The notes under the pieces are model-generated. The model searched no databases. It was not told where the DNA came from and saw only the letters and a list, made by a program, of their open reading frames with translations. 64,000 nt of DNA from Holophagae bacterium (GTDB lineage Bacteria; Acidobacteriota; Holophagae; Acanthopleuribacterales; Acanthopleuribacteraceae): positions 248,001 to 312,000 of the forward strand of contig JAJCXM010000008.1 in NCBI GenBank assembly GCA_029263455.1. The letters run 5' to 3'. Below are positions 8,385-17,600 of this stretch, piece after piece. A program made the translations under genes and the position numbers. Each line of letters starts with the position of its first letter. Position 1 is the stretch's first letter.

Positions 8385-11300
8385 CTAAAGGTTCGCCGAT
8401 TTGAGTAAGGCTTGCACACGAAGGGCGTGTGTATTGGCCTGTGAATCTGGGCCACAACAATCCCGTAACTGACCAAAATATTTGCTAAACAGCATAGTCG
8501 CATCGACTTCGTTGCCCGACTCTGCCTTCAGTTCAGCCAAGACGATGGCGGCGTAAGCGATTCTCCAACTGGAGGGTGGATAAATCTTTTGAGCATGCTC
8601 AAACGCTTCTACGGCATATTCGAGTGCGTTTTCAAGATGACCGGCGGCTACTAGAACTTGGGCTGCTTCAAGTAAGGCGCGAACGTGGTATCGATCGCGC
8701 GATGTTAATGACCGCAGGCTGTGAATGGCTTGATTGACTGACACCACCGCCTCTTCGAGTTGATTAGCACGTAGGTGACTCTTGGCGATTTGAATACGTG
8801 AGTGAGCCAAATCACAGTGTTGTTGATCGAGGATAGTCTGGCGCAATTTCAATGCGGTTCGAGCGTGCGTGTCCGCCTGTTCCATCTTTCCCATGCCCAT
8901 CAGTGTGTTTGCCAGGTCGAAGTGGGCCTGTGCTTGGCTGGTGGCGGAATCCGCTTTTTCAGCGATTCGAATAGCCCGTCGTTGGTAGGTTTGGGCTTGC
9001 TCGAAAAGACCCTTATCAAAGGCAATTAAACCAAGATTGTTGGAAAGGGTGCCTGCATACGGATGATGCTCACCCAGAGTTTGATGTACGATCGTTAAAC
9101 TACGTTGTAATAAAGGTTCTGATTCGTTTAATTCACCCCGCATCCAATATAACGATCCCAAGTTATTGCAGACCATGGCTACCAACGGGTGGTTGGCACC
9201 GTGTAATGTTTCGAACTCATTTAAGGCTTGATCATATAGGGTTAAGGGGGTGTTGAAATCGCCACAGCGAACCATGACGGCAGCAAGGTTATTGCGCGAC
9301 ATGGCCACGTCTTGGTGACCCGGCCCAAAGTGCAAAAGCAATGCATTTAGGTTCTCACGATGAAAAGCGATGGCACCTTGAAAATCGCCCGTACGTTCCA
9401 GTAATATGCCCAAATTGTTTCGTAATGACAAAGTATCAGGATGTTGACTGCCAAGAATTAAGCTCGTGGTTTCGATGGCGTCGTGATACGCAGTGGTTGC
9501 TTCCTCGAAGCGGTCAAGTTTATCGAGTACCTGTGCCAGACCACCGGTAGCCCTAGCAACCAAAGGATGATTAGCACCATAAAGTTGGAAAAATCCTTCC
9601 AAGGCCCGTCTTGCATGAGGCTCGGCTTCGCGATAATTTCCGGCGGCCCAAAGCACGTCCACATAGTTTGAAAGCGCTTCGATGTGGTTCGCATGGTCTT
9701 CTCCGTAGATTTCGGCGCTTTGCTCAACGGCTTTTTCCACCAATTGCAGGCTTTCCTTCAGCTCTCCAGCCTGTGAAAGCGCGTGCGCAAGAGCTTGTGT
9801 GATAGAAGTGTTTACCAGGCCGCTTTGATCGACTGTTTCGTATGCATGACGTAGTTCCCTGATCGCGTCGCCACTCTTGCCTTGTCTGTCGAGGGCTGTT
9901 CCCAAGAGTTTACGGGCCAACGCTTCCGTAAGTGGGTCAGAAGCCAATTGAATCGTCGTCTGAGCGTGTTGAATAGCTTTATCGTGTTCGCCCTGATAAA
10001 CAAAGATACGACCCAGTTCAAGTCTTGCCCGCATGCTTAGATCAGAGGCATCATTGGCGTCCAATAAGACGATGGCTTTTTCGAGTACGGCTTGACCATC
10101 GTGGTAAAGACCGAGATTGCGGTAAGCGGTTCCAATGGAAATCAGTAATTCCGCGCTAGCGAGTGGGTTTTCATGTAATTGTGGCAGGATATCATTGACC
10201 GCTTCATCTACGATATTCTGGTACGAGCCAATGTTGTAACCGGGCGTTACTGGCGTCATCATTTCAAAAGAGCGCACCAAGAGATTTGAGACAGCGGAGG
10301 CTCGATCTCGCTCCAACTCCAACTGCTTCCGTTTGGCAACGCTCACCATCAGCGAAGTCACCCAAACAAGGGCGACCAGAACGAATGCAGATAACGACCA
10401 TTTGTGTCGTTGCATGCCTTTTAGGCAGCGATAGGTGAAATTACCAGATCGCGCTTTAACTGGTAAGCCATCTAGATAACGTCGAAGATCATCTGCCAGC
10501 CCAGAAGCGGAAGAGTAACGGTGGCGCGCATCAAAACGCAGACATTTGGCGGTGATTGCGTCTAAGTCACCCGTCAATTGACGCTTTAGAGAGTTTGCTG
10601 AAGTTGATCGCTGATGGGCGATTGCAGCAAGTTGACTCATGGGAATAGCCGCAAGTTTTTTGCTTGGCTCAAGCACTGGATGGTTTTTGAGTCGAAGAAC
10701 GGTTTCTGCTGGCACTTCGCCTTGGTGATGGTCCACATGGCTTCGCGTCAAGAGATCATAAAGTATCAGCCCTAATGAATAAACATCGGTGGCTGCAGAT
10801 GTTCTTAAACCGGCCAATTGCTCGGGACTGGCCCATTTTCGAGTGAGTTGTCTCGCGCCCGTGGTTGTGACCTGTTCATCAGATTCCATTAGTTTTGCGA
10901 TGCCGAAATCCAACACTTTGGTGACACCCTCAGGTGTAACCATGATATTGGACGGTTTCAAGTCTCGGTGTGCGATGAGTTGTTCGTGGGCGTGCTGAAC
11001 ACCGTCGCATACGTCGGCCATGAGCTGGATGCGCTGACGAATGGACAATTTAGCGGCATCACAATGTTCGGTTATCGGCTTGCCTTCAATGAGGTCCATA
11101 ACCAGATAGGGTGTTCCGTCCTGGGTCTGTCCCGCATCAAGTAAGCGACAAACGCTAGGATGATCAAGGTCGTGGAGGATTGTGCGTTCCTGTTCAAATC
11201 GCTTGAGTGAATGAGGCGCGTACAAAGCACCTCGTAACAACTTGACTGCGACGCGCTTTCCGTCTTGATTTGAGATGCCCATGAAAACGAGGCCAGAACC

Positions 11301-11591
11301 GCCGCTTCCAATCAATCGTAGCAGCCTAAACTCGCCCAGATCGCGGCCAATCCAGCGTTCAACTTCCATGCTTTCGCCCGTCAGAAATCGATCATCGTTT
11401 GCATCTTGGTTGAGTAAGAACTGCACCAGACGAGCGAGGCTAGGTGATGTTTTTGTCAAGCTCTCAAGTCGCTCGCTTCGTTGATCCGCACTAAGTTCAA
11501 TGAGCTCCACAAAATGGGTTCTTGCTTGTAGAAAAACTTCACGGTTATGGACTAGCTGCCGAAGATCGTCTTGGCTGGGGCGTTCGCTCAT
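8385..11591 (-). CDS. membrane serine/threonine protein kinase with C-terminal TPR array
   Basis: A 1068-residue PknB-type kinase. After ~85 residues the kinase domain runs to about 345. It has the glycine loop IGSGGSGLVF, VAVKLL with the ATP Lys, HRDLKPSNIM as catalytic loop and DFGIAKL as metal loop. One TM helix follows near 394-418. The rest is a long series of tetratricopeptide repeats of the TPR_10/12 type (motifs such as HPLVA.., NNLG.L), placed on the far side of the membrane if the kinase is cytoplasmic. ATG at 11591 is chosen because it overlaps the upstream sigma stop as ATGA; the ORF itself continues 17 codons further up. The arrangement predicts phosphorylation of the cotranscribed ECF sigma. 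Confidence 0.93.
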   Translation of the reverse strand: MSERPSQDDLRQLVHNREVFLQARTHFVELIELSADQRSERLESLTKTSPSLARLVQFLLNQDANDDRFLTGESMEVERWIGRDLGEFRLLRLIGSGGSGLVFMGISNQDGKRVAVKLLRGALYAPHSLKRFEQERTILHDLDHPSVCRLLDAGQTQDGTPYLVMDLIEGKPITEHCDAAKLSIRQRIQLMADVCDGVQHAHEQLIAHRDLKPSNIMVTPEGVTKVLDFGIAKLMESDEQVTTTGARQLTRKWASPEQLAGLRTSAATDVYSLGLILYDLLTRSHVDHHQGEVPAETVLRLKNHPVLEPSKKLAAIPMSQLAAIAHQRSTSANSLKRQLTGDLDAITAKCLRFDARHRYSSASGLADDLRRYLDGLPVKARSGNFTYRCLKGMQRHKWSLSAFVLVALVWVTSLMVSVAKRKQLELERDRASAVSNLLVRSFEMMTPVTPGYNIGSYQNIVDEAVNDILPQLHENPLASAELLISIGTAYRNLGLYHDGQAVLEKAIVLLDANDASDLSMRARLELGRIFVYQGEHDKAIQHAQTTIQLASDPLTEALARKLLGTALDRQGKSGDAIRELRHAYETVDQSGLVNTSITQALAHALSQAGELKESLQLVEKAVEQSAEIYGEDHANHIEALSNYVDVLWAAGNYREAEPHARRALEGFFQLYGANHPLVARATGGLAQVLDKLDRFEEATTAYHDAIETTSLILGSQHPDTLSLRNNLGILLERTGDFQGAIAFHRENLNALLLHFGPGHQDVAMSRNNLAAVMVRCGDFNTPLTLYDQALNEFETLHGANHPLVAMVCNNLGSLYWMRGELNESEPLLQRSLTIVHQTLGEHHPYAGTLSNNLGLIAFDKGLFEQAQTYQRRAIRIAEKADSATSQAQAHFDLANTLMGMGKMEQADTHARTALKLRQTILDQQHCDLAHSRIQIAKSHLRANQLEEAVVSVNQAIHSLRSLTSRDRYHVRALLEAAQVLVAAGHLENALEYAVEAFEHAQKIYPPSSWRIAYAAIVLAELKAESGNEVDATMLFSKYFGQLRDCCGPDSQANTHALRVQALLKSANL

Positions 11592-12148
11592 GGCTTGCTC
11601 AACATGAAACTGCTTTGCAGCCAGGCTCTGGCCCATCGCCATCGTCGAACGACGGTCGCACTCCCCAATCCCATCGCTTCTGCGGTTTCTTCGACCGTGA
11701 AACCTGCGAAATAACGTAATGAAACGATTAGTGCGGCTTCAGAGTCCAACAATTCTAATTTTGTAAGCCCGTCATTCAGCAAGATCAGGTCGTTCGCTTC
11801 GATCTCGGACATCTCAAGGCGTTGAGGTTTAATCGTGCGTTTATGGGCGCCTTTCAACCGAGCCCTGTCGATAAGTACGCGTCGCATGATGCCCGTAGCT
11901 AATGCCAGAAAGTGGCGTCGATCATTGACGTCGGGAATGGCTCCGCCGCTCATCCGCAGATACGCTTCGTGAACGATTTCAGTGGCTTGCATCGTACACG
12001 CGTATTCGCCGATTCGTTCGTGAATGGCGATTCTCTTTAAGTCACCGTACAGGAATTCAAAGACACGCCCCTCAGCATCACGGTCACCTTGTCGCCAAGC
12101 ACGTAGCAAATCAGTGACTGCTTCTTCTTTTTGCGGGGCGCTGATCAT
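11588..12148 (-). CDS. ECF-type RNA polymerase sigma factor (TIGR02999-like), kinase-linked
   Basis: A 186-residue ECF sigma factor. Region 2 contains CTMQATEIVHEAYLRM and RRHFLALATGIMRRVLIDRAR. Region 4 contains ALIVSLRYFAGFTVEETAEA followed by the recognition helix MGLGSATVVRRWRWARAWL. Where most ECF sigmas have acidic DAED in region 2.2, this one has QATE with Thr56, and no anti-sigma gene is adjacent. The four-base overlap with the Ser/Thr kinase gene suggests control by phosphorylation. ATG at 12148 (MISAPQ) is preferred over the ATG seven codons upstream because the domain starts close to it. It is divergent from the secreted repeat protein at 12350. Confidence 0.9.
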   Translation of the reverse strand: MISAPQKEEAVTDLLRAWRQGDRDAEGRVFEFLYGDLKRIAIHERIGEYACTMQATEIVHEAYLRMSGGAIPDVNDRRHFLALATGIMRRVLIDRARLKGAHKRTIKPQRLEMSEIEANDLILLNDGLTKLELLDSEAALIVSLRYFAGFTVEETAEAMGLGSATVVRRWRWARAWLQSSFMLSKP

Positions 12149-12349
12149 GTTTCTTGCCCTTTTGCGCATTAAGGATCACGTGGGAAATCTCGTTGCCGTC
12201 TCTGGCTTTCAGTGACTGCTACGAACCTATGGCTTTGCGCTCACGTTGTCAAGGTCCTGAGCTCGACTGGAAACGTGCTTTCAGTATTGGGCGCTGTTTT
12301 ATTGTCGACGCCCTCAGGGTGTTGGAAACAAATAGATTAAGGAGATCAA

Positions 12350-13288
12350 ATGATTCGATTAATGACATGGATGGCCATTTTCGTGGTTGGGAGTTTTGGC
12401 ATGACTCAAAACTTACTTGCGTTGTTTAGTGTGGCTGGTGATCGGCAGGTGGGCTCCATTGACCCAACAAACGGCAGTATTGCTCTTTTTGCGTCACCCA
12501 TCAACGGGGCCTCGTTATCAAGCAGTGGTGGTAGCGCTTATGATGCGACTGGCAACCTACTCTACTTTGTGGGCAGTCCCATGGCGGGCACATCAATTTA
12601 CACTGTCAGCATGCCCGGCGGTACGGCGACTTCACAGCTCTTGAGTCCATCCCAAAGTGTGCTCGGATTAGAATATGACGCTGGTGAAGGTGTGAGCTAC
12701 GGCTTCTTTTCCGTGAGCGGTGATAGACAAATCGGAACCGTCAATCCTGTTAACGGCACCACTGTTTTGTTGGGAAGTCCAATTAATGGCGCAAGCTTGT
12801 CGAGCTCAGCTAATTCGACTCTGAATGAAACGGGCAACAGACTCTACTTTGTGGGCACGCCAAGTATGGGTGTCCCGAGTATCTACAGCGTGAATACGGC
12901 TACGGGTGCGGCAACAGCGCAAGCGCTTAGCCCTAATACCCCTGTTTCGATGTTGGCTTTTAACCAATCCGCGGGAACCCTTTACGCCCTATTCAGTATC
13001 AGTGGTGGTCGACAGCTAGGTACGATTAATCCGGGGACCGGGGCTGTAACCTTGATCGGGTCTCCACTGAATGGAGGCGCATCCATTTCGACAGGCAGCG
13101 ACTCGGTTGCCATTAACGAAGCTTCGGATGATCTCTATTTTGTTGGCGATTCGGTGAATATCTATACGGTTGATTTAGCGACAGGTGTGGGTAGTTCACA
13201 AGCAATGCCAGCTGGAACGACGGTGGTCTCGTTGGAATACGATCCGAACGCATTACCAGTAGAACTGATCATGTATATGGTGGATTAG
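12350..13288 (+). CDS. secreted protein with three ~95-residue propeller-like repeats, unknown function
   Basis: A 312-residue protein with an N-terminal hydrophobic stretch (MTWMAIFVVGSFGM) that looks like a signal peptide. It then has three tandem repeats, each beginning LFSVAGDRQVGSIDP-like (FFSVSGDRQIGTVNP, LFSISGGRQLGTINP) and containing LYFVG and IY.V. blocks. The pattern resembles beta-propeller blades of the DUF4394/YVTN kind, but no named domain is certain. A good ribosome site (AAGGAG, five bases before ATG) supports the start. It faces away from the sigma/kinase operon and could be a target of that sigma, which is inference only. Confidence 0.75.
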   Translation: MIRLMTWMAIFVVGSFGMTQNLLALFSVAGDRQVGSIDPTNGSIALFASPINGASLSSSGGSAYDATGNLLYFVGSPMAGTSIYTVSMPGGTATSQLLSPSQSVLGLEYDAGEGVSYGFFSVSGDRQIGTVNPVNGTTVLLGSPINGASLSSSANSTLNETGNRLYFVGTPSMGVPSIYSVNTATGAATAQALSPNTPVSMLAFNQSAGTLYALFSISGGRQLGTINPGTGAVTLIGSPLNGGASISTGSDSVAINEASDDLYFVGDSVNIYTVDLATGVGSSQAMPAGTTVVSLEYDPNALPVELIMYMVD

Positions 13289-13292
13289 CATC

Positions 13293-13344
13293 TAGCACCA
13301 AGCATCAAGCAACAAGCATCAAGCATCAAGCACCAAGCTTCAAG
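13293..13344 (+). repeat. degenerate heptamer tandem repeat AAGCANC (copy 1)
   Basis: Seven near-identical 7-base units (TAGCACC, AAGCATC, AAGCAAC, AAGCATC, AAGCATC, AAGCACC, AAGCTTC) start five bases after the stop of the repeat-protein gene. They are followed by ATCGTGAGTCCCGACACC, which recurs almost unchanged after the heptamers at 35796. The 7-base period makes it non-coding in any one frame. Confidence 0.85.
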
Positions 13345-13433
13345 ATCGTGAGTCCCGACACCAGTTGTCCCAACCCCAAAATGTTACCGACATCCTGCCG
13401 GCCGAAGGGCCTCGATGCGGATGTTGAACGAAA

Positions 13434-13453
13434 CCCCGACCGCGCGGTCGGGG
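13434..13453. other. 20-base perfect palindrome between convergent genes
   Basis: CCCCGACCGCGCGGTCGGGG is a perfect inverted repeat lying between the stops of two convergent genes (12350 + and 13508 -). It would form a 10-bp GC stem on either strand (8 bp with a minimal loop). No U-tract follows, so it is not a standard terminator; a bidirectional transcription block or protein site is possible. Confidence 0.7.
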
Positions 13454-13507
13454 CTAAATTCTGTCGCCTCTGTAAGGCTCAAAACATCGGCGCACACGTT
13501 AATCGCT

Positions 13508-14578
13508 TCATGTTTCGTTGTCGTCGACATGATGTAGGTAGACGTCCCTCTTGGGGTATGGGATCTCAATTTGGCTGGCTTGAAAGTCCTTGTATATTGC
13601 AGATAACAAGACGTCTACCATGGAGCCGCGCATTTCTGGCTTGGCAACCCAAACGAGTAGATTGAAATCAAGTCCGGAGTCCCCTAGCCGACGAAAACGA
13701 ACTCGAGGGAATGGGTCTTTTTCGACCTCTTCTGTGGATTCGGCGATGCGCATCAAATGTGTACGTACTTTATCGATATCAGAACCATAGGCAACCGACA
13801 CTTCGATACGTACACGGAACTTTTCATACGGGCCGCCACTTTCATTGATGATTTTGCTGTTGCTAATGACCGCATTGGGCACAATGATTTCTACGTCTTC
13901 GCGGGTTAGCAGGCGTGTACTACGTAAACCGATGTGGGTTACGCGGCCGCGTTCCTGACCGTCCAAGACAATGTAGTCGCCAATCTGATAGGGGGCATCG
14001 GCCATGATGAAGACACCAGAGAATAAATTTGCGAGCGTGTCTTTAGCCGCAAAACCGACCGCGATGCCGATGATGCCGGCCGACGCGAGCCAGCCAGAAA
14101 TGTCAGCATTCCATGCCTTAAAAATAAAATACGTGGTTGCACCCACGACAAGCATTTTCAATAACATCAACATGATGGGCTGAATACGGGGTTTGAAGAA
14201 ACTATAAGGATCCTGGCTTGTACCCATCTGGACGATGACCATGTTGCCGATACGTAACGTCGTCAAAGCCCAAATCGCAATCAGCAACGTTTTGATAAAG
14301 CGTCCTGAAATTAAGGCAAGATTATCCGGCAATGAACTCTGATTGGCCGCGTAGATTGCGCCTATGAGGATGACCGTGATACCCACCGGACCGCGAATGC
14401 CAGCGACGATGCGATCGTCTAAATCGTTTTTTGTGTGTCGCACCAATCTCAGTAGAGTTTTTGATGTTAAGAGCCTGATTAATAACGAGGCTGCGACAAA
14501 GATGGCGAACCATATCAGCGCTCTTAAATCTGGGTGAATAGACTGAAGGTCAAAGGACCCGTTCATATGACCTCGCAA
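13508..14578 (-). CDS. small-conductance mechanosensitive channel (MscS family)
   Basis: A 356-residue membrane protein with about four N-terminal hydrophobic helices. These are followed by the MscS pore and beta-domain signature: GWLASAGIIGIAVGFAAKDT, LANLFSGVFIMADAPYQIGD, then VTHIGLRSTRLLTREDVEII and VPNAVISNSKI. MscS channels open on membrane tension to release osmolytes during hypo-osmotic shock. Length is slightly above E. coli MscS (286 aa) because of an extra N-terminal helix pair. It lies 52 bases downstream of the propeller kinases on the same strand and might be read from their transcript. Confidence 0.92.
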   Translation of the reverse strand: MRGHMNGSFDLQSIHPDLRALIWFAIFVAASLLIRLLTSKTLLRLVRHTKNDLDDRIVAGIRGPVGITVILIGAIYAANQSSLPDNLALISGRFIKTLLIAIWALTTLRIGNMVIVQMGTSQDPYSFFKPRIQPIMLMLLKMLVVGATTYFIFKAWNADISGWLASAGIIGIAVGFAAKDTLANLFSGVFIMADAPYQIGDYIVLDGQERGRVTHIGLRSTRLLTREDVEIIVPNAVISNSKIINESGGPYEKFRVRIEVSVAYGSDIDKVRTHLMRIAESTEEVEKDPFPRVRFRRLGDSGLDFNLLVWVAKPEMRGSMVDVLLSAIYKDFQASQIEIPYPKRDVYLHHVDDNET

Positions 14579-14630
14579 TGTGACATAGGGTTTTGCGGTA
14601 TTGTAACCGACCCGTGACCGTACGTTGGCT

Positions 14631-17600
14631 TCAATCTATGCGGGGTTCACCGCGACGTCTGGATTTGGCAAGATCGCCCGCGATACGAGGTAAGGTTACT
14701 TTGACGCTACAACCACCACGGGGACGCGCGCCTATTTGTATGGAGCCGTCCAACTCATTGACGATGTTGGCCACGTTGTGGAGTCCGAACCCTGCGTGGC
14801 CAGGCTTTCGGCTAAATCCGTAACGAAAAACGTCTTGAATGTCAGATTCTGGGATTCCAGGTCCGCGATCGGCTATTTTGAGTACAAATTCATGCTCTTG
14901 CGGAATCACAATCAATTTAAGTTCGCGAGCTTCAGCCTCGACGCCTTCCATGGCCTCAATCGCATTCTTTAGCAGTTCCGAAAGCAGTTGGTTCAGTTTT
15001 ATCTTTGACATGGTGCAATTTTCTTCAGCTGGGCATTGTATTTTTATTCGGATTTGATGGCTGTCAAGTTCGTTACGTAACAAGCTCACCGTGTCTTCGA
15101 TCACATTCAAGAGGTTGATCGGCTCCAGATGTAAGGGAACCATGCCGTAATGATGTTGAATACGAATCGTCTCTTGCAGGTCGCGCAGCCTCTCCAGCAG
15201 ATCCTTGATTTCATGGCCAATGAGTTCTTGGTTCAAGCTGAAATCGGTTCGAATGGAATCCAACTCTTCAAGGACCCAATCGTCGCTATTATTGCCCGGT
15301 CGGTTGATCCAGTTCCCCAAGCGGATCAGGTAGGACTCCAGGCGTAATAAGGGTGCATCATCAATCCTCTCATTGATTTTGAGCGCATGAATCGAGAATG
15401 CTTGCAGTTGTCGATTGACCTGTTTGAGAACACCATTGGCGATGTGCAGGATGCCTGCACGATGAGCGGCGTCGACAACTTTCCGGTTGGTTACCTCCAG
15501 CTCGTCGGTCTTGTCCTGCACTAATAAGGCCATCAACTGGTTACGGCGCCTTAGTTTTCTAACGCGCAGGGCATGGATGGCTGGAATGGACATAATCACA
15601 ATGAGCGCCATGAGTCCACGGAACCATTTGGTTTCGAAGAAGGGTGGGCGAATGCGAACCGGTACAGAAAGTTGTTTCTCTGACCAAATGCCATCGTTAT
15701 TGGTCGCACGGACGTGAAATACGTAGTTTTTATACGGTAAATGGCTGTAGGTAGCGAAACCTTCGTCTCGATGGTGCCACTGCTTGTCATAACCTTCCAA
15801 TTGGTATTGATAACGCAGATTCTTAGGGTGGCGATAATCGAGTGCCGCAAACTCCATCGTGAATTGATTGGTTAAGTGATCAAGATCGAAGGATATATCG
15901 TCTGTCATTCCCAACAAGCGCTCGTTTCCCAAGACTGTAAAAGACGTGAGCACGAGTGGTGGTGACCAGCTGCGTTTGATAACTTGATTGGGCAGAAAGC
16001 CATTTAGTCCGTTGATGCCGCCAAACAAAAATTCACCGTTGTTGCGGATGAACGCCGCGTTGTCATAAAAATCGTTGCCTTGTAGGCCGTCAAAATAGTC
16101 GTAAGACTCGATCACTATGTGACCGTCGTTGAGGTCTAATCGCTCCAAGCCAGCATTGGTAGAAAGCCAGAAAACTTGACCCTCTTCATGTTGGATGCTG
16201 TAGATCGTGTCGCCAACTAATCCCTGCTCGATCCCAATGGTGTAAAGAGGTTCATCTACACGATATCGTGCTAGCCCGTGAACAGTTCCAATCCATATGC
16301 CTTCAACTGGATCTTCAGCAAGGCATATGACCTTGTTTGGAGATAATTCTGTGGCCACCTTGATGGGCTCAGGTGTCAGCCGGTACACGCCTTGCTCTGT
16401 TCCAACCCATAACTTGGAATCCTGCGTCATCAGCATGCAATTGGTTAAGCGAGCTACGTCTCCTAATCCCTTTTCGACTGGAAATGCAACCTGACGAATG
16501 GATTGTAAGGAGGGGCTTACGAGATCGACACCAGCGCGGGTGCCCAGCAGCATGTCACCACTTGAGGTCGCTAAGATGGAATGGATGTAATCGCTTGAAA
16601 TGGAAATTTGATCTGCGTGAAACCGATAATGACGTACAGATTGCTTGTCAAAGTTAACGATATTGAGTCCGCCACTATAAGTGCCCACCCAGATATCACC
16701 AGAACTTGAACTTGCAATACTCAATATTTGGTTTTCGCTTAATGCTGGTTGACTGCCTTCGTGGAGGTGAACGTGTTTTCCATCATGTGAGAAACGATGT
16801 AGACCGGTTTGCGTGCCGACATATAGATTGCGCTGAAGATCTTCGTGAATGGCTTGGACACCTCGTATCTCGCCTGAATTTGGTGTGCCGTAAATCACAA
16901 ATTTGGGTGGATTAAGATCTAGTTTATTGATGCCATGGGTGAAGGTACCTATCCAAAGCAAGTTTGAGCGATCCGTGAATAACGAGGTAATGTCCGTATC
17001 GGATGGGCCATTGTTAGGTGAAGGTGTCCGCGGGAAATGCTTCACGGCATAGGTTTTACTGTCTAATTTCAGCAGGCCGCCCCGAAAAGTCCCTACCCAT
17101 ATCGAAGGTCCCGAATGGGTGATCGCATTTATCCAATCATCAGACATGTTTTCGTAACCCGTTAAGAAACGCCGGAAACCATCGCTTTCTAGCAAATTGA
17201 GCCCTTGAGTCGTGCCAACCCACAGTTGACCCTGAGCATCGGCATGGAGCGCGCGTACCTGGTTGTGACTTAGTGAACGTTCGTTGTCGGCATCATGCCT
17301 GTAAACGACAAACGAGTCGCTTTCAGGGATATACCGGTTTAACCCGTCAAGCGTCGCAATCCATAATTGGCCTTTACCGTCGATCGTGATGTCTCTAATC
17401 GTATTATTGCTAATGCTAGATGGGTCGAGGGGATCGTTGAGGTATCGTTCGAACTCAGTGTGCGTTTGGTTCAAGCGGTTCAGGCCCTCTCGTGTTCCGA
17501 CCCAAATCGAGCCACTCACATCCTCGGCCGTGCAGTAGACATACGAAAAACTAAGGGACTTCGGATTTGACGGATCGTGAAAAAAGCGTCTATTGGTTCC

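Noticed and set aside
13348-13665. 105-codon plus-strand frame overlapping the MscS 3' end
   Set aside because: It runs antisense to MscS and begins in the repeat/palindrome region; codon use is unlike its neighbours.
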